From UKL13-2 sp038206765 (GTDB lineage: Bacteria; Pseudomonadota; Gammaproteobacteria; Burkholderiales; Usitatibacteraceae), in the NCBI GenBank assembly GCA_038206765.1, contig JBBRAM010000015.1, positions 17,397 through 81,396 on the forward strand: a stretch of DNA of 64,000 bases. Direction: 5' to 3'. Positions 25,207-33,412 of the stretch are shown piece after piece; within the stretch, counting starts at the first letter, position 1; every line of letters begins with the position of its first letter. Below the pieces are notes generated by a model. It saw only the letters and a program-made list of their open reading frames with translations, did not search any database and had not been told where the DNA came from. The translations under genes were made by a program, and so were the position numbers.

Positions 25207-25239
25207 GAACCGGTGTTCGTGAACCGGTGTTCGTGAACC
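25207..25239 (+). repeat. 14-bp tandem repeat upstream of hscA
   Basis: GAACCGGTGTTCGT occurs twice in direct succession and is followed by GAACC. Each unit contains GAAC..GTTC dyad symmetry. Confidence 0.85.
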
Positions 25240-25280
25240 TGCATTTATCAACTTGCGCGTAACCAGAAAATAAATTCACC

Positions 25281-27149
25281 ATGGCACTCATGCAAATCGC
25301 CGAGCCCGGCGAATCCACCGCACCGCACCAGCATCGCTTGGCGGTTGGCATCGATTTAGGCACCACCAATTCACTCGTTGCGACGGTGAAAAGCGGCGCG
25401 GCAGAGGTATTGCTCAATCATGATTCGCAGCCGCTTTTACCGTCCGTGGTGCGGTATTTAAAAGACAAGACCGTCGTCGGCGCCGAAGCAAAGGCGGCCC
25501 AAGCCATCGATCCGCAAAACACCATCGTCTCGGTCAAACGCTTTATGGGGCGCGGCATTGCGGACGTTGCCAAATACGGTGCGTTACCGTACAAATTTAT
25601 TGACGCACCCGGCATGGTCAAGATTGAAACCATTGCCGGCGTGAAATCACCTGTCGATGTTTCTGCCGATATTTTGCGGGTGCTGCGTATTCAAGCTGAA
25701 GCGGCGTTGGCCGGTGAACTGGTGGGGGCGGTGATCACCGTGCCCGCTTACTTTGATGATGCGCAACGCCAAGCCACAAAAGACGCCGCAAATATTGCCG
25801 GCATTAATGTGCTCAGGTTGTTAAACGAGCCCACTGCGGCGGCCATTGCCTACGGGCTCGATAACGAGAGCAAAGGCACGTTTGCCGTGTTTGATTTAGG
25901 CGGCGGTACGTTTGATATTTCTATATTGAAGCTCACCAAAGGCGTGTTCGAAGTGCTCGCCACCAATGGCGATTCATCATTGGGTGGCGATGATTTTGAT
26001 CAGGCGATCGGCGCATATTGGCGCAAACAATTAGGGCTTGCGTCGGCGGACCATGGCGACACGCGGCGCTTGTTAATGAAAGCACGTGAAGTCAAGGAAA
26101 TGCTGACGAGGCAAGTAAATGCTGAATCAACATTGAAGCTCTCTTACGGTCAGGAATTTAAGCTGCGTTTAAGCCAAGATGAATTTTGGGCGATGACGCA
26201 AGCGTTTGTGCAACGCAGTTTGCAGCCGGTAAAAAAAGCGTTGCGTGATGCGAAGCTTGGTGTTGCCGATATTGATGGCATCGTCATGGTCGGCGGGGCG
26301 ACACGAATGCTGCATGTGCAACGTGCCGTGACAGAATTTTTTGGCAAACCGACGCTAAACAACCTCGACCCCGATAAAGTTGTAGCGCTCGGTGCCGCCA
26401 TTCAGGCGAACGCGCTTGCGGGCAATCGTACGGGCGAAGATTTATTGCTGCTTGATGTGATTCCGCTGTCCCTCGGTTTAGAAACAATGGGTGGCCTGGC
26501 TGAAAAAGTAATCCCGCGAAATTCCACGATACCGATTGCCCGCGCGCAAGAGTTCACGACCTACAAAGACGGCCAGACGGCGATGGCGATTCACGTTGTG
26601 CAGGGCGAGCGAGAGCTGGTCAAAGATTGCCGATCGCTCGCCAAATTTGAGCTGCGCGGCATCCCGCCGATGGTGGCTGGTGCTGCACGGATTCAGGTGA
26701 CATTTCAGGTTGATGCGGATGGCTTGTTATCGGTGGCGGCACGCGAAACAGTGAGCGGTGTGTCCACACAAATTGAAGTGAAGCCCTCGTACGGATTAAG
26801 CGACAACGAAATCGCAGAAATGCTCAAGTCCAGTTTTAGCCACGCCAAAGATGATGCCGATGCACGGGTGTTGTCGGAGGAAAAAGTTGATGCAGTGCGA
26901 TTAATTGAAGCCGTGCAGGCAGCGATTAAAAAAGATGGTGATGCATTGTTGGACACGGCTGAACGGGCAGAAATCTTGGCCGCGATTGCCGCGCTCACAC
27001 CGATGATCGAGCGCAGCGATGCGAAAGCGATCAAAGCCCAAGTCGCTGAACTGTCGCGCACTACTGAAAACTTTGCCGCGCGAAGGATGGATAGAAGTGT
27101 TGCCGATGCGCTTAAGGGCAAAAGAGTTGAAGATATGCAGTCTCTGTAA
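25281..27149 (+). CDS. hscA: Fe-S chaperone HscA
   Basis: Hsp70-class ATPase dedicated to IscU: binds its LPPVK peptide and drives cluster release. 622 residues. ATPase motifs VGIDLGTTNSLVA, AVFDLGGGTFDISILKL and VGGATRMLHVQ; substrate-binding half starts DVIPLSLGLETMGG. A 114-base gap with a short tandem repeat separates it from hscB. Confidence 0.96.
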   Translation: MALMQIAEPGESTAPHQHRLAVGIDLGTTNSLVATVKSGAAEVLLNHDSQPLLPSVVRYLKDKTVVGAEAKAAQAIDPQNTIVSVKRFMGRGIADVAKYGALPYKFIDAPGMVKIETIAGVKSPVDVSADILRVLRIQAEAALAGELVGAVITVPAYFDDAQRQATKDAANIAGINVLRLLNEPTAAAIAYGLDNESKGTFAVFDLGGGTFDISILKLTKGVFEVLATNGDSSLGGDDFDQAIGAYWRKQLGLASADHGDTRRLLMKAREVKEMLTRQVNAESTLKLSYGQEFKLRLSQDEFWAMTQAFVQRSLQPVKKALRDAKLGVADIDGIVMVGGATRMLHVQRAVTEFFGKPTLNNLDPDKVVALGAAIQANALAGNRTGEDLLLLDVIPLSLGLETMGGLAEKVIPRNSTIPIARAQEFTTYKDGQTAMAIHVVQGERELVKDCRSLAKFELRGIPPMVAGAARIQVTFQVDADGLLSVAARETVSGVSTQIEVKPSYGLSDNEIAEMLKSSFSHAKDDADARVLSEEKVDAVRLIEAVQAAIKKDGDALLDTAERAEILAAIAALTPMIERSDAKAIKAQVAELSRTTENFAARRMDRSVADALKGKRVEDMQSL

Positions 27150-27184
27150 GTTTATGAATTGATCACTGTTTAAAAGCAAATAAA

Positions 27185-27523
27185 ATGACCACCGTAAAAA
27201 TCCTCCCGCACGAATCCCTCTGCCCTGCCGGCCTCGAATTTGATGCGCCCGTTGGCGAAACCATCTGCGATGCGCTGTTACGCAATCACATTGAAATCGA
27301 ACACGCCTGCGAAAAGTCCTGCGCCTGCACCACCTGCCACGTCATCATCCGCGAAGGCATTCAATCCCTTGACGATGCAGAAGAAAAAGAAGAAGACATG
27401 CTCGATATGGCCTGGGGCTTAACGCCGCTCTCGCGCCTATCCTGCCAAGCCAAAGTGCGCGAACAACCGCTCATCATCGAAATCCCCAAATACACCATTA
27501 ACCACGCGCGGGAGACACATTAA
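27185..27523 (+). CDS. fdx: [2Fe-2S] ferredoxin of the isc system
   Basis: Adrenodoxin-type ferredoxin that supplies electrons for cluster assembly. 112 residues; ligands in CEKSCACTTC (C42, C48, C51 by usual pattern) and a fourth in LSCQAKV. Its stop TAA overlaps the next start as TAATG. Confidence 0.96.
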   Translation: MTTVKILPHESLCPAGLEFDAPVGETICDALLRNHIEIEHACEKSCACTTCHVIIREGIQSLDDAEEKEEDMLDMAWGLTPLSRLSCQAKVREQPLIIEIPKYTINHARETH

Positions 27524-27723
27524 TGGCGCTTAAGTGGACAGATACCTTGGAGCTTGCGATTCAGTTATCAGAGGCGCATCCCGAAATCGATCCCAAACTC
27601 ATTCGCTTCACGGATTTACATCAGTGGGTGATGGCCTTGCCGGAATTTGATGATGATGCAAGCCGTTCGGGGGAGAAAATTTTAGAGGCTATTCAGATGG
27701 CTTGGATTGAGGAAGTGGAATAA
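27523..27723 (+). CDS. iscX: IscX (YfhJ) protein
   Basis: 66-residue acidic protein that binds IscS and modulates its activity, and may handle iron. MALKWTDTLELAIQLSEAHP and RFTDLHQWVMALPEFDDD are the family hallmarks. Last gene of the isc operon, overlapping the fdx stop by one base. Confidence 0.95.
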   Translation: MALKWTDTLELAIQLSEAHPEIDPKLIRFTDLHQWVMALPEFDDDASRSGEKILEAIQMAWIEEVE

Positions 27724-27919
27724 TTTTTACAATTTGAAAACAGATCAACATTAAAAACGTCTGACATTTTTCGGGGGCTTCATCCGCATGGATTCATTTT
27801 GTAAATGGCTTGAAAGGCAGTCTGGATGCGGAGTTCAGAGTATTTTCTGTTCTCAGGATTTGGGGCAGAGACCATGTTAAATTGACAGTTTTCTGTCCAC
27901 CAATACTGAGTTAACGCCC

Positions 27920-28303
27920 ATGTTCAAATTCTTCCGAGACCTAGACTGGAAAATTTTGTTGTTCGCCTCGCTCGGATGCTATGCGATGCCCCTGCTTGTA
28001 TTTGGCACGCTCATCTCCGCAGCCTTGTCCCAATCACCGGACGGTTGGGGACAACTGGCAACAGTGATCCTGCTGTTGATATTCCTCCTACTTTCTCCGC
28101 TGGCCGCTGGTTACTTTACAGCCCGATATGCGCGATCACGCCCTCAACTACATGTCTTACTTGTTTGGGCCATTGGCTTCGCGGCATTTGTCGTCACATC
28201 ATCTGGCTCACTTGGTATTCAAGCCGCCGTTGGTGTCGCTTCACTTGCATTCGCTTCGCTTGGGGCGTTTGTCCGGTTACGAGCCAGCGAACTTAACGAG
28301 TAG
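27920..28303 (+). CDS. small four-helix membrane protein
   Basis: 127 residues with four hydrophobic helices (about 12-35, 45-64, 78-95, 98-116) and short polar ends (MFKFFRDLDWK; RLRASELNE). The middle helices carry GYFTARYARSRPQ, a typical cytosolic loop. I recognise no family. It is separated from iscX by 196 bases and looks monocistronic. Confidence 0.6.
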   Translation: MFKFFRDLDWKILLFASLGCYAMPLLVFGTLISAALSQSPDGWGQLATVILLLIFLLLSPLAAGYFTARYARSRPQLHVLLVWAIGFAAFVVTSSGSLGIQAAVGVASLAFASLGAFVRLRASELNE

Positions 28304-28745
28304 GGTGTAGCAAAACCAATTGTTCCCAAGCGGCCGCTGATGATCGCACCGAACCTTTCAACACCCGCTTTGCCACGCCGTACAAAAATCATCGCCCCCT
28401 CAAACTCCAGCACTGGCGGGACGTTTGGGACCGATAGCCCCGAGCCGTAATTCACATCTTCTTTTACGATTGCTGACGGCCAAAGTGCCTGCATGGCCGC
28501 GGCAAGAGAATAAATACCGCGTCTCATTTACGACAATGCAACGATACTCGCGCGGATTGTGCTGGTGTAATCGTTTTCCTACACGCCGTTCAGCCGACCG
28601 CCGACTAGTTGGGCTTGGCTCGTTTGTTAATCTGTTCATGTGTAATTAAGTACACTCTGCGAGATTTTCTTAAACCTTTTCTTTTAAAACCGTTTAAGTG
28701 TTCTCGCTGGCCTTATCGAAAAGGCATAACCAAAAGGAATCACTC
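28304..28745. other. 442-base region with decayed sequence
   Basis: No intact gene. A minus-strand frame 28219-28527 contains VPNVPPVLEFEGAMIFV, but it overlaps the membrane-protein gene and has no recognisable fold. At about 28386-28421 lies one copy of a dispersed repeat also seen at the mutS 3' end and at 29.45-29.56 kb. The last 100 bases are the promoter region of the glycine-zipper gene. Confidence 0.45.
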
Positions 28746-29327
28746 ATGAACACCCCCGTTTACACTTCAAAAAGCAAGATGCATCCGATTATGATTATTG
28801 CCGCGATTGCCATTATCCTGGTGAGCGTTGCCGGCGTTGCCGCCCTGATGGGCTGGCTACCGACATCCAATGCGTCTAATTCTAATGGCACCAATGCGAG
28901 CGTTGCCACTGCGGCTCACAGCAGCGGCCAAGCGAAATCAACGACCGCACCAAGCCATACTTCCACACCTGCACCTGCGGCTGTCGCAAAATGCACCAAT
29001 TGCGGAACCGTTGAATCGGTTGCTGCGGTTGAGACTGGCGGCCAAAGTAACGGTACAGGCGCTGTCATCGGCGGCGTGTTGGGCGGTGTGTTGGGTCACC
29101 AAGTCGGCGGTGGTCGTGGCAAGGATGTCGCCACGGTAGCTGGCGCAGTCGGCGGTGCACTGGCTGGCAACAGTATCGAGAAAAATCGTAATTCCACTAC
29201 TCGCTATGAAGTTCGAGTGCGCTTGGATGACGGCAATTCACGTACCTTCACCGTTAATACTGCTTCTGTCCAAAGCGGCGATCGCGTTCGGGTTGATGGT
29301 GATAGCTTTTATCGCATTGACCGATAA
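28746..29327 (+). CDS. glycine-zipper (2TM) surface protein
   Basis: 193 residues from ATG 28746, which is preceded by AAAAGGA; an upstream in-frame ATG at 28698 adds only random-looking residues. One N-terminal membrane anchor (MIIAAIAIILVSVAGVAALMGW), a Ser/Thr/Ala linker, a CTNCG pair, then the glycine zipper GAVIGGVLGGVLGHQVGGGRG with AGAVGGALAGNSIEK and a C-terminal beta domain (YEVRVRLDDG...). This is the Rick_17kDa/SlyB-like architecture of envelope proteins. A strong terminator follows. Confidence 0.85.
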   Translation: MNTPVYTSKSKMHPIMIIAAIAIILVSVAGVAALMGWLPTSNASNSNGTNASVATAAHSSGQAKSTTAPSHTSTPAPAAVAKCTNCGTVESVAAVETGGQSNGTGAVIGGVLGGVLGHQVGGGRGKDVATVAGAVGGALAGNSIEKNRNSTTRYEVRVRLDDGNSRTFTVNTASVQSGDRVRVDGDSFYRIDR

Positions 29328-29350
29328 AACCGTAGTCTCTCAAGACCAAA

Positions 29351-29378
29351 ACGACCGCATAATGCGGTCGTTTTTTTT
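29351..29378 (+). terminator. intrinsic terminator after glycine-zipper gene
   Basis: ACGACCGCA / TGCGGTCGT stem with a 3-base loop, followed by eight T. Confidence 0.92.
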
Positions 29379-29684
29379 CGCCTGCTTTTCGGCTGCTTTT
29401 CGGATGTTTGTCCGATGTTTGTTCGGGGCAAGCAAGGTGGACAAAATGTGGCGGTCCCAAGTGAGCGGCACTGGCGGGCATCAAACGCTTAAACATCAGC
29501 GTGGCTGCGCCGTCGAAGGCCCCAAACACCCTGAAACGCTAGCACTGGCGCGGCTTTCCAAGCATTCGCAGGATGGGGAAGCCATTTAACAATGCCACAT
29601 ACCACCGCGTTTAGCACGACATTTGCCACCACATTTAGCATGATATGCGCACCACATAAAACACCGTACAGCGCCCAGCAAACG
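29379..29684. other. 306-base intergenic region with dispersed repeats
   Basis: Between convergent genes. Two further degenerate copies of the AGCACTGGCG-type repeat lie at about 29453-29481 and 29523-29560, and 29601-29655 has repeated ACCAC / TTTAGCA words. No gene. Confidence 0.5.
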
Positions 29685-30704
29685 CTACCCCGAGATCATC
29701 TCGGCATCTTCAAAAAGCGACCGAATCACCACCTTGTTTATCGCGCTTTGATCGGGCACAACGTACAAAACCGGCGTGATCATTTCTTCAAAGATACCGC
29801 GTAGGCTCCGTGCGCCGACTTTATATTCAATCGCCAAATCGGAGATTTCTTCAAACACGCGCGCTTCAATGACGAGCTCAACGCCCTCGTTTTTGAGGAT
29901 TTCGCGGAACTGGTTATAGATGCAGTTTTTGGGTTCGGTCATGATCTTGACCAGCATTTCTTTATCAAGCTGCCGCATATTGGCGATCACCGGCAGGCGC
30001 CCGGTGAATTCAGGGATGAGGCCGAATTCGATCAGGTCGGTTGGTTTAACCCGCGAATTGAGTCGATCGAGAATTTTTTGATTATTGCCATCGGCCATCG
30101 AGACAAAACCAAATGCGTGTGTCTTGGACATGATCTGCTCAAGACCAACAAATGCGCCACCACAGATGAACAAAATATTATTGGTGTCCATGACATGATT
30201 TGCACCCAAATTCACCAACGAGCCTTCCATAATTTTCAGAAGCGAATGCTGCACGGATTCGCCTGACGCGGCGTTGGCGGCACCTTTAGCGGATTTTAGT
30301 TTGTCAATTTCATCAATGAACACAATGCCGTTTTGCGCTTTGTTCATATCGCCATCGGCCTTTTCGACCAACCGCAATAGCACCGCATTAATTTCTTCAT
30401 TTACATATTTGCTTTGCGCGAGCGAGGTCGCATCGGCAGTGACAAACGGCACCTTCAACGCGCGGGCCAAGGTCTCGCACATCAGCGTTTTGCCAGTGCC
30501 GGTTGGCCCAATTAACAGCACATTGCTCTTGGCGATTTCGATGCCGCTCTCGTGCGATTTTAATAATTTTTTGTAGTGCGCATAGACCACAACCGATAAC
30601 ACTTTTTTCGCCTCCTCTTGCCCGACGACATGCATATCGAGATAGCGGACGATGGAGGATGGCGTCATTTTTACTTTGGGCAATTCGGCGTTGGGAGATT
30701 CCAT
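29685..30704 (-). CDS. AAA+ ATPase, ClpX paralogue without zinc domain
   Basis: 339 residues. It opens directly with the ClpX-type motif PSSIVRYLDMHVVGQEEAKKVLSVVVYAHYKK and continues with Walker A GPTGTGKT, Walker B IVFIDEIDK, SGESVQHSLLKIMEGS, a pore-like segment, sensor-2 GARSLRGIFEEM and a C-terminal small domain. The treble-clef zinc domain (about 60 residues) that binds adaptors in true ClpX is missing, and FICGGAFVGLEQIM replaces the usual FVDLDK-rich segment. clpP is not adjacent. It may unfold a special substrate or work without ClpP; this is inference. Confidence 0.85.
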   Translation of the reverse strand: MESPNAELPKVKMTPSSIVRYLDMHVVGQEEAKKVLSVVVYAHYKKLLKSHESGIEIAKSNVLLIGPTGTGKTLMCETLARALKVPFVTADATSLAQSKYVNEEINAVLLRLVEKADGDMNKAQNGIVFIDEIDKLKSAKGAANAASGESVQHSLLKIMEGSLVNLGANHVMDTNNILFICGGAFVGLEQIMSKTHAFGFVSMADGNNQKILDRLNSRVKPTDLIEFGLIPEFTGRLPVIANMRQLDKEMLVKIMTEPKNCIYNQFREILKNEGVELVIEARVFEEISDLAIEYKVGARSLRGIFEEMITPVLYVVPDQSAINKVVIRSLFEDAEMISG

Positions 30705-30763
30705 GGCTATCCTTGAGGTTCGCGCAAAGGCTTACGCTAACGGTTGCGCTTCTTTGAAATCTG

Positions 30764-31150
30764 CTATGCGGCCATCTGAATGAACTCGATTTTGTAACCG
30801 TCGGGGTCTTCGACAAAAGCAATAACGGTCGTGCCAAATTTCATCGGCCCCGGCTCGCGGGTAACGTTGCCGCCCTTTGCCTTGACTTCTGCGCAAGCCG
30901 CAACGAGATCGGGCAAACCTACCGCGATGTGACCATAGCCCGTCCCTATTTCGTAGGATTTTGTATCCCAATTATGCGTGAGTTCAATCACGGCGTTTTC
31001 CGACTCGTCACCATAACCCAAGAAAGCCAAGGTAAATTTCCCATCGGGGTAATCGCGGCGACGCAGCAATTTCATGCCGAGCACATCGGTATAAAACTCG
31101 ATGGATTTATCAAGATTGCCGACACGAAGCATAGTGTGGAGGAGACGCAT
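30764..31150 (-). CDS. gloA: lactoylglutathione lyase (glyoxalase I)
   Basis: Converts the methylglyoxal-glutathione hemithioacetal to S-lactoylglutathione. 128 residues with all four metal ligands of the Ni-dependent bacterial type at H5, E56, H74 and E122, the same numbering as E. coli GloA. ATTTTTCCTTTGG upstream reads AAGGAAA on the coding strand. Transcribed with, or just after, the YgjP-like peptidase. Confidence 0.95.
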   Translation of the reverse strand: MRLLHTMLRVGNLDKSIEFYTDVLGMKLLRRRDYPDGKFTLAFLGYGDESENAVIELTHNWDTKSYEIGTGYGHIAVGLPDLVAACAEVKAKGGNVTREPGPMKFGTTVIAFVEDPDGYKIEFIQMAA

Positions 31151-31183
31151 ATTTTTCCTTTGGTCTTTTAGTGGTTTTGTTCT

Positions 31184-31232
31184 TTGCTGCTTTATTGCTT
31201 TAGTGCTTTGGTGCTTTGATGCGCTGGTGTTT
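31184..31232. repeat. short GCTTT repeat tract
   Basis: Consecutive imperfect repeats of about 9 bases (TGCTTTAGTGCTTTGGTGCTTTGATG) between gloA and the peptidase gene. Confidence 0.6.
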
Positions 31233-31243
31233 TTGATGGGTCG

Positions 31244-32116
31244 CTAGAATGCGCGAAAGCGATGATCGTTCTGATCGAGCTCTGATTTCAAGGCGGCGTA
31301 ATCAGGGCACATCCGTTCCACCTCTTGCCAGAACGCGGCGGAGTGATTCATCTGCCGCAAATGTGAGAGCTCATGACAAACGACATAGTCAATCAACGCC
31401 GGACGCGCCTTCATCAAACGCCATGAAAAGCGAATTTCGCGGCGTGAATTGCAGCTGCCCCACCGATTGTTTGCGCTGGAAATAAAAACGCGCGGCGGGG
31501 TCAAGTTGTGCAGCTTGGCAAAGAAAAAAGCACGCTGGGCAAGATGTGGCAAAGCCTGTCGTTTGATCCAATTTATCACGGCAACTTCCGACTGCTCGGC
31601 AATCGCGTCAGCATCACCAAGCGCTGCCTTGATACGCACAAACAAATGCGGCCCCGCCTGGTCAACATGGACCCGCGTGTAGCCTGCATCAATCATGAGC
31701 GTGAGCGGCTCGCCCATATAAAAAATGGTTGCGCCGGTTTCCCAGCGCTGCGGCGTAATTTTGCGGTGCGACCATTCGCCTAATTTTTTAAGCACCCATT
31801 GCCCGTTCTTGCCGATCATGTCTTCAATCGCGCCGATGGGAGTCGTGAGCGATGCTGAAACCGTCATGCCGGTACCATCGACTTTTAAACCCACCCCGCG
31901 ACGTCCACGGCGACGGATGAGTTTGTAATCAACGCGACGGCCATCGAGCGCAATGGTGCGTTCGTCGGATTCATCAGCGCCGGTCGATTTCGATGCGGGT
32001 GATTTCGACAAGGGTGTCTTGGTCCGCAACGCGTCACCGCCATTGGCCGGCAGCGGCGGCTGGATCGCCGTGCCGGCCAGATCAAACAGCGGCAGGCGGA
32101 AGTTTGGCCATTTCAT
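31244..32116 (-). CDS. YgjP/M48-like zinc metalloprotein (DUF45)
   Basis: 290 residues from ATG 32116 (MKWPNFRLPLFDLAG); an upstream in-frame ATG at 32188 overlaps plsC too deeply. The C-terminal catalytic part has HELSHLRQMNHSAAFWQEV, i.e. HExxH plus a third His ligand, preceded by NNRWGSCNSRREIRFSWRLM, which is the DUF45/YgjP signature. Function in bacteria is not settled; a peptidase or nucleic-acid-protein crosslink repair role has been suggested for relatives. Start overlaps the plsC stop by 35 bases. Confidence 0.85.
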   Translation of the reverse strand: MKWPNFRLPLFDLAGTAIQPPLPANGGDALRTKTPLSKSPASKSTGADESDERTIALDGRRVDYKLIRRRGRRGVGLKVDGTGMTVSASLTTPIGAIEDMIGKNGQWVLKKLGEWSHRKITPQRWETGATIFYMGEPLTLMIDAGYTRVHVDQAGPHLFVRIKAALGDADAIAEQSEVAVINWIKRQALPHLAQRAFFFAKLHNLTPPRVFISSANNRWGSCNSRREIRFSWRLMKARPALIDYVVCHELSHLRQMNHSAAFWQEVERMCPDYAALKSELDQNDHRFRAF

Positions 32117-32798
32117 TTTCGATCCATTCTTCAACTTCGCGGATGATCGACGTCGATTCTTTGCCCACCGTTTGAATAGCAGGGCCAATACTCATCGTCA
32201 CTGTGCCGGGCCGTTTGATGAAAGCATTCCGCCGCCACAGCTCACCCGCGTTATGCGCAATCGGCACAATCGGCGCCCCCGTTTGCGCGGCAAGCCATGC
32301 GCCGCCAACGCCGTAACGACCTTTTTTCCCGGGTGCCACGCGCGTGCCTTCGGGGAAAATAATAATCCACTGCCCCGCCTTTAAAAATTCACGACCTTGC
32401 TCCAAAATTTGATCGCGCGCCGCTTTGCCGCTTTTGCGATCAATCGCGATTGACTTCAACGCCGCCAACGCCCAACCCACAAACGGCACAAAAACTAATT
32501 CGCGTTTGATAATCCAAGACGATTGCGGCATCAGGCTTAATAGGCTCACGGTCTCCCATGCAGACTGGTGTTTGGCCATGATGATGCTCGGGACGGATGG
32601 CATGGATGCCAATCCGCGAATTTCGTAGTTGATGCCACAAATCAGCTTGGCGAGTCGCACAACTTGCGTACCCCATGAACGTGCGCAGGCATAGCCGAGT
32701 TTTTGCGAAACAAACGATAACGGTGGAACGATCAAGCCGTAGACCGTGGTGACGATAGCGGCGACGATGGAAAATAAAATTGAGCGGATAAGATTCAC
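32082..32798 (-). CDS. plsC: 1-acyl-sn-glycerol-3-phosphate acyltransferase
   Basis: Membrane-bound acyltransferase that adds the second acyl chain to lysophosphatidate in phospholipid synthesis. 238 residues: N-terminal hydrophobic helix, then AKHQSAWET, a HX4E version of the HX4D motif, and IFPEGTRVAPG with the phosphate-binding EGTR. Follows gmhB by 35 bases in the same direction. Confidence 0.92.
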   Translation of the reverse strand: MNLIRSILFSIVAAIVTTVYGLIVPPLSFVSQKLGYACARSWGTQVVRLAKLICGINYEIRGLASMPSVPSIIMAKHQSAWETVSLLSLMPQSSWIIKRELVFVPFVGWALAALKSIAIDRKSGKAARDQILEQGREFLKAGQWIIIFPEGTRVAPGKKGRYGVGGAWLAAQTGAPIVPIAHNAGELWRRNAFIKRPGTVTMSIGPAIQTVGKESTSIIREVEEWIENEMAKLPPAAV

Positions 32799-32833
32799 GT
32801 CGCGTTTTCTATCTTTAAATTGAAGATCATCAT

Positions 32834-33403
32834 TTACGACATGAGGAATCGTTGCGGTTCTGTCACCAAATATTTCACAGCCTCAGCCAAATCTGCAAAC
32901 ACTTTCGTGCCGGCCGGCAAATCACCTTTGGCTTGCGTTTTTTTGCCTTTGCCGGTGAGAACCAGGATCGGCACGCATCCGACGGCAGCACCTGCCTCTA
33001 GGTCGCGCAGCGAGTCGCCAACCGTTGGCACACCTTTGAGCCCAACATGAAACCTGGCAGCGATATCTTCAAACATGCCCGTGTCCGGTTTACGGCAGGG
33101 ACATTTTTGCTCGGCGGTACAAGGGCAGAAGAAGATCGCATCGATACGCCCGCCTTGGCGAAACACCATTTCCATCATTTTGTCGTTAATGGCGTTGAGG
33201 GTTGCCATATCAAACAAGCCGCGCCCGACGCCTGATTGATTCGTCGCCACTACCACCCGATAGCCATTCTGATTCAGACGCGCAATCGCCTCGATGGAGC
33301 CAGGTATTGGCTTCCATTCATCTGGCGATTTCACGAACTGGGCGGAATCGGCATTAATAACACCGTCGCGGTCGAGAATGATCAGTTTTGGTGGGCTTTG
33401 CAT
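32834..33403 (-). CDS. gmhB: D-glycero-beta-D-manno-heptose 1,7-bisphosphate 7-phosphatase
   Basis: HAD-family phosphatase of the ADP-heptose route for LPS core. 189 residues; nucleophile and acid in LDRDGVIN (D11, D13), zinc site in FCPCTAEQKCPCRKP, metal Asp in VGDSLRDLEAG. Directly after glyS (9 bases), a conserved betaproteobacterial order. Confidence 0.94.
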   Translation of the reverse strand: MQSPPKLIILDRDGVINADSAQFVKSPDEWKPIPGSIEAIARLNQNGYRVVVATNQSGVGRGLFDMATLNAINDKMMEMVFRQGGRIDAIFFCPCTAEQKCPCRKPDTGMFEDIAARFHVGLKGVPTVGDSLRDLEAGAAVGCVPILVLTGKGKKTQAKGDLPAGTKVFADLAEAVKYLVTEPQRFLMS

Positions 33404-33412
33404 GTTGGTATT

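Noticed and set aside
28219..28527. Minus-strand frame with VPNVPPVLEFEGAM
   Set aside because: Overlaps the membrane-protein gene and includes a dispersed repeat; likely chance translation.
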